Assembly (NCBI RefSeq): GCF_011752525.1
Contig: NZ_VWXI01000004.1
Location: 62,001 to 126,000 of the forward strand
DNA from: Pantoea sp. Cy-639
GTDB lineage: Bacteria; Pseudomonadota; Gammaproteobacteria; Pseudomonadales; Pseudomonadaceae
DNA: 64,000 bases
Direction: 5' to 3'
Shown: piece after piece, positions 44,455-53,761 of the stretch
Position numbering within the stretch: position 1 is the stretch's first letter
Layout: each line of letters opens with the position of its first letter
The notes under the pieces: model-generated
Database searches by the model: none
Seen by the model: the letters and a program-made list of their open reading frames with translations, nothing else
Told to the model about the DNA's origin: nothing
Made by a program: the position numbers and the translations under genes

Positions 44455-44547
44455 ACGTGTCGACGCCATCGCGGGGCAAGCCCGCTCCCACGCCAGCCAT
44501 GCAACGCTGCGTGGGAGCGGGCTTGCCCCGCGATGGCGTCGACACGA
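44455..44547. repeat. Very long perfect REP inverted repeat before trhO
   Basis: Bases 44456-44492 and 44510-44546 are perfect 37-bp inverted arms containing CGGGGCAAGCCCGCTCCCAC, around a 17-nt loop. It begins 41 bases after the bolA stop and ends 60 bases before the trhO start. Confidence 0.9.
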
Positions 44548-44605
44548 TTGCTTTTGTCATTCCGGTCCGCCCCTTACGAGGGCGACCACCTGGAGATCCG
44601 ATTTC

Positions 44606-45538
44606 ATGACCCAACCGATCGTCGTGGCGGCGCTGTACAAGTTCGTCACCCTCGAAGACTACGTCGAACTGCGCGAGCCGTTGCTCCAGACCATGCTCGA
44701 CAACGGCGTCAAAGGCACCCTGCTGCTGGCCAACGAAGGCATCAACGGCACCGTGTCGGCCACCCGCGAAGGCATCGATGCGCTGCTGGCCTGGTTGCGC
44801 AACGACCCGCGCCTGGTGGACGTCGATCATAAAGAGTCGTACTGCGACGAGCAGCCGTTCTACCGCACCAAGGTCAAGCTCAAGAAAGAGATCGTCACCC
44901 TCGGCGTGCCAGGCGTGGACCCGAACCAGGCCGTCGGCACCTATGTCGAGCCCAAGGACTGGAATGCCTTGATCAGTGATCCGGAAGTACTGCTGATCGA
45001 CACCCGCAACGACTACGAAGTGGCCATTGGCACCTTCAAGGGGGCCATCGATCCGAAGACCGAGACCTTCCGCGAGTTTCCCGACTACATCAAGGCCAAC
45101 TTCGATCCGAGCAAGCACAAGAAGGTCGCCATGTTCTGCACTGGCGGCATTCGTTGCGAGAAGGCTTCCAGCTACATGCTCGGTGAGGGTTACGAAGCGG
45201 TCTATCATCTCAAGGGCGGCATCCTGAAATACTTCGAGGAAGTACCACAGGAAGAGAGCCTCTGGGATGGCGATTGCTTCGTCTTCGACAACCGCGTCAC
45301 CGTGCGTCACGACCTGAGCGAGGGCGAGTACGACCAGTGCCATGCCTGCCGTCACCCGATCGATGCCAAGGACCGTGAGTCCGAGCACTATTCGCCAGGT
45401 GTCAGCTGCCCGCACTGCTGGGACACCCTGAGCGAGAAGACTCGCCGCAGCGCCATGGACCGGCAGAAGCAGATCGAGCTGGCCAAGGCGCGCAACCAGC
45501 CACACCCGATCGGTTACAACTACAAAGCCGAGGCCTGA
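44606..45538 (+). CDS. trhO: tRNA uridine(34) hydroxylase (YceA/rhodanese type)
   Basis: This 310-residue protein has an N-terminal ferredoxin-like domain ([16 protein letters not shown]), a rhodanese domain with the catalytic Cys in [11 protein letters not shown], and a C-terminal Cys-rich segment ([14 protein letters not shown]). TrhO forms 5-hydroxyuridine at tRNA position 34 using oxygen. ATG 44606 has TGGAGAT 8 bases upstream. The DsbA-like gene follows after 3 bases. Confidence 0.93.
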   Translation: MTQPIVVAALYKFVTLEDYVELREPLLQTMLDNGVKGTLLLANEGINGTVSATREGIDALLAWLRNDPRLVDVDHKESYCDEQPFYRTKVKLKKEIVTLGVPGVDPNQAVGTYVEPKDWNALISDPEVLLIDTRNDYEVAIGTFKGAIDPKTETFREFPDYIKANFDPSKHKKVAMFCTGGIRCEKASSYMLGEGYEAVYHLKGGILKYFEEVPQEESLWDGDCFVFDNRVTVRHDLSEGEYDQCHACRHPIDAKDRESEHYSPGVSCPHCWDTLSEKTRRSAMDRQKQIELAKARNQPHPIGYNYKAEA

Positions 45539-45541
45539 TCC

Positions 45542-46174
45542 ATGTCCGCACGCCTGCTCTATGTGATGGACCCGATGTGCTCCTGGTGCTGGGGCTTTGC
45601 CCCGGTCGCCGAAGCGCTGATCGCCCAGGCCCAGGCGGCCGGCGTCGCCACCCGCCTGGTACCGGGTGGCTTGCGCAGTGGTGGCAGCGAGCTGGACGCC
45701 TCGACCCGCAAGTACATCCTCGAGCACTGGCAGGCGGTGCATGATGCCACCGGGCAGGCGTTTCGTTTCGAGGGCGCGATGCCCGACGGCTTCGTCTACG
45801 ACACCGAGCCGGCATGCCGCGCCCTGGTCGCGGCACGCGAGCTGGACGAGTCGCGGGTCTGGGGCTTGCTCAAGCTGATCCAGTCGGCCTTCTACGAGCA
45901 GGGCGTGGATGTCACTCGCGCTCCGCAGTTGGTCGAACTGGCCGTTCAGGCCGGCTATGAGCGCGAGGCATTCGCCCAGCGTTTTGCCTGTCACGATACC
46001 CGCGCCGCCACGACCGCCGACTTCGCCTGGGTACAGGACCTGGGCATCGCCGGGTTCCCGACCCTGCTGGCCGAGCGCAATGGCCAGCTAGCGTTGCTGA
46101 CCAACGGTTACCAGCCGCTGGAAAGCCTGCAGCCGTTGCTTGCACGCTGGTTGCAGCAGGCCGCCTGTGCTTGA
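45542..46174 (+). CDS. DsbA-family thioredoxin-fold protein (FrnE-like)
   Basis: This 210-residue protein has the active-site CSWC at residues 14-17 (VMDPMCSWCWGFAPV) directly at the N-terminus with no signal peptide. It is therefore a cytoplasmic thiol oxidoreductase or isomerase-like protein rather than periplasmic DsbA. The cis-Pro loop is GIAGFPTLL. It begins 3 bases after trhO and its end overlaps the ABC exporter start by 8 bp, forming a tight trhO-dsbA-ABC unit. Confidence 0.87.
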   Translation: MSARLLYVMDPMCSWCWGFAPVAEALIAQAQAAGVATRLVPGGLRSGGSELDASTRKYILEHWQAVHDATGQAFRFEGAMPDGFVYDTEPACRALVAARELDESRVWGLLKLIQSAFYEQGVDVTRAPQLVELAVQAGYEREAFAQRFACHDTRAATTADFAWVQDLGIAGFPTLLAERNGQLALLTNGYQPLESLQPLLARWLQQAACA

Positions 46175-47999
46175 TCTGCCTGGGTCGGCAGACCCTGTGC
46201 CAGGGAAATCCCCCGCTGTGCCCGATCGCTTGAGCTGGGCAGAGATTCGCCGCCTGGCCCTGCACCATCGCAAGGCCCTGTGGAGCGCCAATCTGGTGGC
46301 GGTGCTCGCTGCCCTGTGCAGCGTGCCGATCCCCTTGCTGTTGCCGTTGCTGGTGGATGAGGTGCTGCTGGGGCATGGCGATGCCGCGCTGAAGTGGATG
46401 AACCACTTCCTGCCGGCCGGCTGGCAGGTGGCCGCTGGCTATATCGGCCTGATGCTGTGCGCCACCCTCTGCCTGCGCCTGGCCGCGTTGGCGTTCAATG
46501 TGGTCCAGGCCAGGCTGTTCGCCGGTCTGGCCAAGGACATCGTCTATCGCCTGCGCATCCGCCTGATCGAGCGGCTCAAGCGGATCTCGCTGAAGGAATA
46601 CGAAAGTCTCGGCAGCGGCACGGTGACCACGCACCTGGTCACCGACCTGGATACCCTCGACAAGTTCGTCGGCGAGACCCTCAGCCGTTTCCTGGTTGCC
46701 GTGCTGACCCTGACCGGTACTGCGGCGATCCTGATCTGGATGCACTGGCAGCTGGCGCTGTTGATCCTGTTGTTCAATCCTTTGGTGATCTACTTCACCG
46801 TGCAGTTGGGCAAGCGCGTCAAGCACCTGAAGAAGCTGGAGAACGACAGCACCGCGCGGTTCACCCAGGCGCTGAGCGAAACCCTCGATGCCATCCAGGA
46901 GATCCGCGCCAGCAATCGCCAGGGGTACTTCCTGGGTCGCCTTGGCCTGCGTGCCCAGGAGGTGCGCGACTACGCCGTGGCCTCGCAATGGAAGAGTGAC
47001 GCCAGTGGCCGTGCCAGCGGGCTGCTGTTCCAGTTCGGCATCGATATCTTCCGTGCCGCGGCGATGCTCACCGTGCTGTTCTCCGACCTGTCGATCGGCC
47101 AGATGCTGGCGGTGTTCAGCTACCTGTGGTTCATGATCGGTCCGGTGGAGCAATTGCTGAACCTGCAATATGCCTACTACGCCGCCGGTGGCGCCCTGAA
47201 CCGGCTCAACGAGTTGCTGGCGCGGGCTGACGAGCCGCACTACCCGGCGGCCAGCGACCCGTTCGGCGGACGAGAGACGGTGGGCATCGAAGTGCGTGAC
47301 CTGTGTTTCGCCTATGCCGACGAGCCTGTGCTCGACCAGCTGAACCTGACCATCGCCCCGGGCGAGAAGGTCGCGATCGTCGGTGCCAGCGGGGGCGGCA
47401 AAAGTACCCTGGTGCAACTGCTGCTCGGGTTGTATGGCGCCCAGGCCGGGACTATCCGCTTTGGTGGCGCAAGCCTGCAGGAGATTGGCCTGGAGACCTT
47501 GCGCGAAAACGTCGCGGTGGTGCTGCAGCACCCGTCGCTGTTCAACGACAGTGTGCGCGCCAACCTGACCATGGGACGCGAAAGCACTGACGAGGCCTGC
47601 TGGCAGGCGTTGCGCATCGCCCAGCTGGACACGACCATCGCCGCGTTGCCCCGGGGCCTGGACAGCGTGGTCGGCCGCTCCGGCGTACGCCTGTCCGGTG
47701 GCCAGCGCCAGCGCCTGGCGATCGCCCGCATGGTGCTGGCCGAGCCCAAGGTGGTGATCCTCGACGAGGCGACCTCGGCGTTGGACGCCGCTACCGAATA
47801 CAACCTGCACCTGGCCTTGGCGCGTTTTCTCAGTGGACGCACCACCCTGATCATCGCCCACCGGTTGTCGGCGGTGAAGCAGGCCGATCGGGTACTGGTG
47901 TTCGACGGCGGGCATGTCGCCGAAGAGGGTGGGCACCAGCAACTGATCGCCGAGGGCGGGCTGTACGCGAAGCTTTACGGCCACCTGCAGCAGAGTTGA
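46167..47999 (+). CDS. ABC-type exporter, fused permease and ATPase
   Basis: This 610-residue half-transporter has six membrane helices (about 35-320) and a C-terminal nucleotide-binding domain. That domain has Walker A VGASGGGKST (about 406), signature RLSGGQRQRLAIARM and Walker B VVILDEATSALDA. It resembles MsbA/lipid- or peptide-exporting homodimers. GTG 46167 is chosen: it has GCAGG upstream and overlaps the upstream stop, as coupled genes do; a TTG at 46140 is less likely. The substrate is unknown. Confidence 0.87.
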   Translation: MLDLPGSADPVPGKSPAVPDRLSWAEIRRLALHHRKALWSANLVAVLAALCSVPIPLLLPLLVDEVLLGHGDAALKWMNHFLPAGWQVAAGYIGLMLCATLCLRLAALAFNVVQARLFAGLAKDIVYRLRIRLIERLKRISLKEYESLGSGTVTTHLVTDLDTLDKFVGETLSRFLVAVLTLTGTAAILIWMHWQLALLILLFNPLVIYFTVQLGKRVKHLKKLENDSTARFTQALSETLDAIQEIRASNRQGYFLGRLGLRAQEVRDYAVASQWKSDASGRASGLLFQFGIDIFRAAAMLTVLFSDLSIGQMLAVFSYLWFMIGPVEQLLNLQYAYYAAGGALNRLNELLARADEPHYPAASDPFGGRETVGIEVRDLCFAYADEPVLDQLNLTIAPGEKVAIVGASGGGKSTLVQLLLGLYGAQAGTIRFGGASLQEIGLETLRENVAVVLQHPSLFNDSVRANLTMGRESTDEACWQALRIAQLDTTIAALPRGLDSVVGRSGVRLSGGQRQRLAIARMVLAEPKVVILDEATSALDAATEYNLHLALARFLSGRTTLIIAHRLSAVKQADRVLVFDGGHVAEEGGHQQLIAEGGLYAKLYGHLQQS

Positions 48000-48149
48000 A
48001 CCCGGCCTGCAGGGGCTGGCCTGTCGGTTCGCTGCGGCCGGTGCGCGCGTTCGCCGTCATCAAAAAGCGCATCGCGGCAATGGCAAATGGCCTACGCTGT
48101 GCTTGTCTAGGTCGATTCGTGCCTTATCTGCCGCCATGACAGGGACTAC

Positions 48150-50606
48150 ATGAAGGGAAATCGGACTCTCGAAGCGCCAAGGCTGCCGGGTATCATCTGG
48201 CCCTTCGTCGCTGTTGTGGTCTTCCAGGTGCTGCTGGGTAGCCTCAGCTTGTACGCCCTGTCTGCCGTGCGCGCCTATGTGGCGGGCGAGAGCCTGTGGT
48301 CCAAGGCGCAGAAGGATGCCATCTATTACCTGAGCCTGTACGCCGACGACCGGGACCCGCGTACTTACCAGCGCTACCAGCGGGCCATTCTCGTGCCCAA
48401 GGGCGATCACGACCTGCGCCTGGCTCTCGATCGTCCGGAACCCGACCTGGAGGCGGCACGCCGAGGCATCCTGCAGGGTGGCAACCATCCTGACGATGTC
48501 GCCAGGATCATCTGGTTCTACCGCAACTTTCGCCACATCAGCTATATGGAAACCGCCATAGACTATTGGGACATCGGTGATGAGTACCTGCGCCAGCTCG
48601 ATGTGCTCGCCGGTGAGATGCGTGAAGGTTTCGCCACTGGGGCTGGCGACGCCCGCCAGGTCGAGGCATGGCGGGCCCGTATCGTTGCCATCAACGATGG
48701 TGTGACGCCTGCGGCGAAGGCTTTCAGCGATGCGCTGGGGGAAGGCTCGCGGGTACTGCTCAAGGTACTGATGCTCACCAACCTGGCCACTGCGCTGTTT
48801 CTCATCGCCGTGGCCTGGCGCCGCTCGAGCAAGCTGCTGGCCCAGCGTCAGGCTTTCGCCTTTGCCTTGCAGGAAGAAAAGGAGCGGGCGCAGGTCACCC
48901 TGGCGTCGATCGGCGATGCGGTGATCACCACCGATGTCGATGGCTGCATCGCTTACATGAATCCTGCCGCCGAGCAGTTGACCCACTGGCAGGCCGTCCA
49001 GGCCCAGGGGTTGCCGCTGGCGGCGTTGTTCAGCCTGCTCGACGAGAACGCCGAGAAAGACAGCCGCACCCTGGTGGAGCAAGTGCTCAGTGGCAGCCTC
49101 ACCGGAGGCGTCGAGCATGCCCGGTTGATCCAGCGCCTGGATGGCAGCACGGTGTCGGTCAACCTGGTCGGTTCGCCGATCCTTACCGAAGGCCAGGTCA
49201 GTGGCACTGTCGTGGTGCTGCACGACATGACCCAGGAGCGCCAGTACATCGCCAACCTGTCCTGGCAGGCGACCCATGACGCCTTGACCGGGCTGGCCAA
49301 TCGCCGTGAGTTCGAATACCGCCTGGAGCAGGCGCTCAATGCCCTGGCGCGCCAGCCAGGCCGCCATTCGCTGATGTTTCTCGACCTTGATCAGTTCAAG
49401 CTGGTCAACGACACCTGTGGCCATGCGGCGGGCGATGAACTGCTACGGCACATCTGCGCCGTGTTGCAATCGGGGTTGCGCGAGGGGGACACGCTGGCAC
49501 GGCTGGGGGGCGACGAGTTTGGTGTGTTGTTGGAGAACTGCCCGCCAGATCAGGCCGAGCGCATTGGCGAGCAGTTGCGCCAGGCTGTCCAGAGCCTGCA
49601 TTTCGTGTGGAAGGGGCGGCCTTTCGTGACCACCGTCAGCATCGGCCTGGTGCATATCGCCCAGACGCCCGGCACGCTGGAAGCGTCGTTGCGGGCGGCG
49701 GACATGGCTTGCTACATGGCCAAGGAGAAGGGGCGCAACCGGGTCCAGGTGTATCACGCCGACGACAGCGAGCTGTCCATGCGATTTGGCGAAATGGCCT
49801 GGATTCAGCGCCTGCATGTCGCCCTGGAGGAAAACCGGTTTTGCCTCTATGCCCAGGAGATCGCCCCGTTGCGGCCCAACGAGGGCGCGGGGCACCTCGA
49901 GATCCTGTTGCGTCTGCACGACGAAGGTGGCCGCACCATCCTGCCCGACAGCTTCATTCCGGCGGCGGAGCGCTATGGCCTGATGACGGCCCTCGATCGC
50001 TGGGTGGTGCGCAGTGTTTTCCAGGTGATTCGCCAGTCCCTGGACGAGGGGCGGGAGGGGCCTCTGGCGATGTGTGCGATCAATTTGTCGGGCTCGAGCA
50101 TCGGCGATGACAATTTTCTCGAGTACCTGCAGCGGCTGTTTGGCGAGTTCGATATCCCGCCCCGGCTGATTTGTTTTGAAATTACTGAAACCAGTGCGAT
50201 CGCCAATCTCGGCAGTGCCATTCGATTCATCAATGAATTGAAAGGATTGGGCTGCAAATTCTCTCTGGATGACTTCTGCGCCGGGATGTCGTCATTCGCC
50301 TATTTGAAGCATTTGCCTGTAGACTTCCTGAAGATCGACGGAAGTTTCGTCAAGGACATGCTCGATGATCCAATCAACCGGGCGATGGTCGAGGTGATCA
50401 ACCACATCGGCCACGTCATGGGTAAGCGGACCATCGCCGAGTTCGTCGAGACTCCGCTGATCGAGCAGGCTCTGCAGGAGATCGGCGTGGACTACGCCCA
50501 GGGATACCTAATCGAACGTCCGCAAGTCTTCACCTGTGACAGCCTGCAGCGCCAACGGATTGCTGCCAGGCCCCTGTTGCACCGGGCACCGGGGACCTTT
50601 CGCTGA
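48150..50606 (+). CDS. rbdA: Membrane PAS-GGDEF-EAL regulator of biofilm dispersal
   Basis: This 818-residue protein has a membrane helix (about 16-38), a periplasmic sensor of about 165 residues and a second helix (about 203-222). A PAS domain (ASIGDAVITTDVDG), GGDEF (ARLGGDEFGVLL near 452) and EAL follow. The EAL core reads LEILLRLHD, then INLSGSS, FEITETSAI, LDDFCAG, LKIDGSF and QGYLIERP, so the metal and base residues are kept even though EAL is EIL. Length, domains and position after the ABC exporter match P. aeruginosa RbdA, a phosphodiesterase activated by GTP binding at its GGDEF domain. Confidence 0.9.
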   Translation: MKGNRTLEAPRLPGIIWPFVAVVVFQVLLGSLSLYALSAVRAYVAGESLWSKAQKDAIYYLSLYADDRDPRTYQRYQRAILVPKGDHDLRLALDRPEPDLEAARRGILQGGNHPDDVARIIWFYRNFRHISYMETAIDYWDIGDEYLRQLDVLAGEMREGFATGAGDARQVEAWRARIVAINDGVTPAAKAFSDALGEGSRVLLKVLMLTNLATALFLIAVAWRRSSKLLAQRQAFAFALQEEKERAQVTLASIGDAVITTDVDGCIAYMNPAAEQLTHWQAVQAQGLPLAALFSLLDENAEKDSRTLVEQVLSGSLTGGVEHARLIQRLDGSTVSVNLVGSPILTEGQVSGTVVVLHDMTQERQYIANLSWQATHDALTGLANRREFEYRLEQALNALARQPGRHSLMFLDLDQFKLVNDTCGHAAGDELLRHICAVLQSGLREGDTLARLGGDEFGVLLENCPPDQAERIGEQLRQAVQSLHFVWKGRPFVTTVSIGLVHIAQTPGTLEASLRAADMACYMAKEKGRNRVQVYHADDSELSMRFGEMAWIQRLHVALEENRFCLYAQEIAPLRPNEGAGHLEILLRLHDEGGRTILPDSFIPAAERYGLMTALDRWVVRSVFQVIRQSLDEGREGPLAMCAINLSGSSIGDDNFLEYLQRLFGEFDIPPRLICFEITETSAIANLGSAIRFINELKGLGCKFSLDDFCAGMSSFAYLKHLPVDFLKIDGSFVKDMLDDPINRAMVEVINHIGHVMGKRTIAEFVETPLIEQALQEIGVDYAQGYLIERPQVFTCDSLQRQRIAARPLLHRAPGTFR

Positions 50607-50644
50607 CCCTCGCCCGGTGATCACAGGGAATCAAGGAGCTGACA

Positions 50645-51430
50645 GTGATTGACGCGTTCGTAAGGATCGGACCCTTGATGGATCCGGCCAGTTATCCTGA
50701 TTGGGCCCAGCAACTGATCGAAGACTGCCGTGAGCGCAAGCGCAGGGTGGTCGAGCATGAGTTCTACCAGCGTCTGCGCGATGGTCAGCTACGTCCGGCG
50801 ACCATTCGCCAGTACCTGATCGGTGGCTGGCCAGTGGTCGAGCAGTTTTCGCTGTACATGGCCCACAACCTCACCAAGACCCGTTATGCGCGCCACCCCG
50901 GCGAGGACATGGCGCGGCGCTGGCTGATGCGCAATATCCGCGTCGAGCTCAACCACGCCGACTACTGGGTGCAGTGGTGCCAGGCCCATGGCATTCACCT
51001 GCACGAGCTGCAGAGCCAGGAAGTGCCGCCGGAGCTGAATGGGCTGAATGACTGGTGCTGGCGGGTATGCGCCACCGAGTCGCTGGCCATCGCCATGGCG
51101 GCTACCAACTACGCCATCGAAGGGGCGACGGGGGAATGGTCGGCGGTGGTCTGTTCGGACGACACCTACGCCCAGGGTTTTCCCGAGGACACTCGCAAGC
51201 GGGCGATGAAGTGGCTGAAGATGCATGCCCAGTACGATGACTCGCATCCATGGGAGGCGCTGGAGATCATCTGCACGCTGGCCGGCGAGAACCCCACGCT
51301 GGGGCTGCGCACCGAACTGCGCCGGGCGATCTGCAAGAGCTACGACTGCATGTTCCTGTTCCTGGAGCGCTGCATGCAGCTGGAGGGGCGTCAGCAGGGG
51401 CGGCTGCGCCCGACCCTGGCGGCAGGCTGA
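50645..51430 (+). CDS. undA: 1-undecene synthase UndA (heme-oxygenase-like diiron oxidase)
   Basis: This 261-residue enzyme of the TenA/PqqC-like fold keeps all diiron ligands expected for UndA: E66, E101 and H104 (RVELNHADYW), E159 (NYAIEGATGEW), H194, D198 and H201 (KMHAQYDDSHPW). UndA uses oxygen to convert dodecanoic acid into the volatile terminal alkene 1-undecene, losing the carboxyl carbon. Length and sequence fit the P. fluorescens enzyme as I recall it. The GTG start has AAGGAG 7 bases upstream. It follows rbdA by 38 bp on the same strand, so they may share a transcript. Confidence 0.88.
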   Translation: MIDAFVRIGPLMDPASYPDWAQQLIEDCRERKRRVVEHEFYQRLRDGQLRPATIRQYLIGGWPVVEQFSLYMAHNLTKTRYARHPGEDMARRWLMRNIRVELNHADYWVQWCQAHGIHLHELQSQEVPPELNGLNDWCWRVCATESLAIAMAATNYAIEGATGEWSAVVCSDDTYAQGFPEDTRKRAMKWLKMHAQYDDSHPWEALEIICTLAGENPTLGLRTELRRAICKSYDCMFLFLERCMQLEGRQQGRLRPTLAAG

Positions 51431-51444
51431 AATCATCGCGGGGT

Positions 51445-51491
51445 AAGCCCGCCCCTACGCCGGTCATGCAGGCCGGCGTAGGGGCGGGCTT
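51445..51491. repeat. REP palindrome between undA and yciK
   Basis: AAGCCCGCCCCTACGCCGG (51445-51463) has a perfect inverted copy at 51473-51491, between convergent genes. Confidence 0.83.
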
Positions 51492-51502
51492 GTCGCGAGC
51501 GC

Positions 51503-52243
51503 TTACTGCGCGTTCAGCGCCTGGCCGTTCACGGCCTTGCTGTCCGGACCCATGAGATACAGGTAGACCGGCATGATCTCCTCGGGCAGCGGATTGTTCT
51601 GTGGATTCTCGCTTGGGTAGGCCTGGGCCCGCATCGCCGTGCGCGTGGCGCCCGGGTTGATGCTGTTGGAGCGCACCGGCGCCACGCCTTCGAGCTCGTC
51701 GGCCAGGGTCTGCATCAGGCCCTCGGTGGCGAATTTCGACACGCCATAGGCACCCCAGTAGGCCCGGCCCTTGCGTCCGACGCTGCTGGAGGTGAACACC
51801 ACCGAGGCGTCCTCGGAGAGCTTGAGCAGCGGCAGCAGGGTGCTGGTGAGCATGAAGGTGGCGTCGACGTTGATGTGCATCACGCGCATGAAGTTGTCAC
51901 CCGACAACTGCTCCAGCGGCGTGCGTGGGCCGATGATCGAGGCATTGTTGAGCAGGCCGTCGAGGCGGCCGAACTGCTCCTCGATCATCACCGCCAGCTC
52001 GTCGTACTGGTGAGGCAGGGCGGTTTCCAGGTTGAACGGAATGACCACTGGCTGCGGGTGGCCGGCGGCCTCGATCTGGTCGTAGACCTCGTTCAGGTTC
52101 GCTTCGGTCTTGCCCAGCAGCAGCACGGTGGCGCCGAGGGCGGCGTAGGCTTTGGCGGCGGCGGCGCCGATGCCGCGACCGGCGCCGGTGACCAGGATGA
52201 TCCGGTCCTTGAGCAGGTCGGGGCGAGCGGTGTAGTCGAACAT
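51503..52243 (-). CDS. yciK: YciK-type short-chain oxidoreductase
   Basis: This 246-residue SDR has the cofactor loop VTGAGRGIGAAAA, NNASIIGPRTPL, the catalytic Ser in TSSSVGRKGR and YGVSK. The substrate is not defined. It starts 82 bp after the mupP stop, with a small REP hairpin between. It probably ends the ubiG-mupP-yciK transcript, an order I recall from P. putida. Confidence 0.9.
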   Translation of the reverse strand: MFDYTARPDLLKDRIILVTGAGRGIGAAAAKAYAALGATVLLLGKTEANLNEVYDQIEAAGHPQPVVIPFNLETALPHQYDELAVMIEEQFGRLDGLLNNASIIGPRTPLEQLSGDNFMRVMHINVDATFMLTSTLLPLLKLSEDASVVFTSSSVGRKGRAYWGAYGVSKFATEGLMQTLADELEGVAPVRSNSINPGATRTAMRAQAYPSENPQNNPLPEEIMPVYLYLMGPDSKAVNGQALNAQ

Positions 52244-52276
52244 TTCCAGTTCCCTGTAGTTGAGGGCGATTTGCGC

Positions 52277-52303
52277 GTGGGAGCGGGCCAGGCCCGCTTC
52301 CAC
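52277..52303. repeat. Compact REP hairpin between mupP and yciK
   Basis: GTGGGAGCGGGCC and GGCCCGCTTCCAC pair across a single base, with one G-T pair. It lies in the 82-bp gap between two same-strand genes. Confidence 0.72.
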
Positions 52304-52325
52304 GGTACCCGTTACTGTTGAGCCA

Positions 52326-52997
52326 TCAGCAGCCGCACAGCGCGCCGTCGATCACCTTGCGCAGTTCCAGCGGGTGGTCCACCACCACGTCGGCGCCCCA
52401 GTTGTTGGGGTTGTCCTGCGGGTGGATGTAGCCATAGCGCACGGCCGCGGTACGGGTGCCAGCGTCACGGCCCGACTCGATGTCGCGCAGGTCGTCGCCG
52501 ACGAACAATACGCTGGCCGGATCGAGGTCGAGGGTCTTGCAGGCCAGGATCAGCGGTTCGGGATCCGGCTTGCTGTTCTTCACGTGGTCCGGGCAGATCA
52601 GCAGGGCCGAACGCTCGGCCAGGCCGAGCTGCTGCATGATCGGCTCGGCGAACCGTACAGGCTTGTTGGTCACCACGCCCCAGAGCAGGTTACCTTTCTC
52701 GATGTCGGCGAGCAGTTCCGGCATGCCGTCGAACAGCTTGCTGTGCACTGCGCAGTCGCGCTGGTAGCGCTCGAGGAACTCCAGGCGCAACGCCTCGAAG
52801 CCTTCGGCCTCGGGGGCGAGGTCGAAGGTCGTGGCGACCATGGCGCGGGCGCCGCCGGAGATCACGTCGCGGATGCGTGCGTCGTCGACGGCCGGCAGGC
52901 CGCGATCGGCGAGCATCGCCTGGCAGATGGCGATGAAGTCCGGCGCCGTGTCCAGCAGGGTGCCGTCCATGTCGAAGAGTACTGCTCGCAGGCGCAT
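52326..52997 (-). CDS. mupP: N-acetylmuramic acid 6-phosphate phosphatase MupP
   Basis: This 223-residue HAD phosphatase has motif [15 protein letters not shown], motif II VVTNKP, the Lys of [10 protein letters not shown] and motif [14 protein letters not shown]. It resembles phosphoglycolate phosphatase. In P. putida the gene at this place, between ubiG and yciK, encodes MupP. That enzyme dephosphorylates MurNAc-6P in the peptidoglycan recycling route that feeds MurU and lowers fosfomycin sensitivity. The ATG at 52997 has GAGGA 6 bases before it; ATG 53003 overlaps the ubiG stop and is also possible. Confidence 0.9.
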   Translation of the reverse strand: MRLRAVLFDMDGTLLDTAPDFIAICQAMLADRGLPAVDDARIRDVISGGARAMVATTFDLAPEAEGFEALRLEFLERYQRDCAVHSKLFDGMPELLADIEKGNLLWGVVTNKPVRFAEPIMQQLGLAERSALLICPDHVKNSKPDPEPLILACKTLDLDPASVLFVGDDLRDIESGRDAGTRTAAVRYGYIHPQDNPNNWGADVVVDHPLELRKVIDGALCGC

Positions 52998-52999
52998 GC

Positions 53000-53698
53000 T
53001 CATTCCTCGCGCAGGGTCTGGATCATGTAGTTGACGTCGACGTCGTTGTTCAGCTTGTAGTGCTTGGTCAACGGGTTGTAGGTCAGGCCGACGATATCCT
53101 TGACCTCCAGGCCGGCGGCACGGCTCCAGGCACCCAGCTCGGACGGGCGGATGAACTTCTTGAAGTCATGGGTGCCGCGGGGCAGCAGCTTCATGATGTA
53201 CTCGGCGCCGATGATGGCGAACAGGTAAGCCTTGGGGTTGCGGTTGATGGTCGAGAAGAATACCTGGCCGCCCGGCTTGACCATGCGGTAGCAGGCGCGG
53301 ATCACCGACGATGGATCCGGCACGTGCTCGAGCATCTCCAGGCAGGTGACCACGTCGAACTGCCCGGGCATCTCCTCGGCCAGGGCCTCGGCGGTGATCT
53401 GCCGGTAGGTGACGTCGACACCGGACTCCAGCTGGTGCAACTGGGCCACCGCCAGCGGCGCCTCGCCCATGTCGATGCCGGTCACGGTGGCGCCGCGCTG
53501 GGCCATCGACTCGCTGAGGATGCCGCCGCCGCAGCCTACGTCCAGCACTTTCTTGCCGGCCAGGCCTACGCGTTCGTCGATCCAGTTGACCCGCAGCGGG
53601 TTGATGTCGTGCAGTGGCTTGAACTCGCTCTCGCGGTCCCACCAGCGATGGGCCAGGGCCTCGAACTTGGCGATTTCGGCGCGGTCGACGTTGCTCAT
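53000..53698 (-). CDS. ubiG: Ubiquinone biosynthesis O-methyltransferase UbiG
   Basis: This 232-residue class I methyltransferase has the SAM loop [15 protein letters not shown] and the UbiG signature blocks [20 protein letters not shown] and [14 protein letters not shown]. It carries out both O-methylations of ubiquinone synthesis at the membrane surface. It starts 63 bp after the mtaD stop on the same strand and its stop abuts mupP. Confidence 0.95.
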   Translation of the reverse strand: MSNVDRAEIAKFEALAHRWWDRESEFKPLHDINPLRVNWIDERVGLAGKKVLDVGCGGGILSESMAQRGATVTGIDMGEAPLAVAQLHQLESGVDVTYRQITAEALAEEMPGQFDVVTCLEMLEHVPDPSSVIRACYRMVKPGGQVFFSTINRNPKAYLFAIIGAEYIMKLLPRGTHDFKKFIRPSELGAWSRAAGLEVKDIVGLTYNPLTKHYKLNNDVDVNYMIQTLREE

Positions 53699-53761
53699 TT
53701 GAACAGTCCTCTGAAGCTTCGATGAAAGTGTCACGGGGCGGCAGTCGTGGCTGCCGACCGG

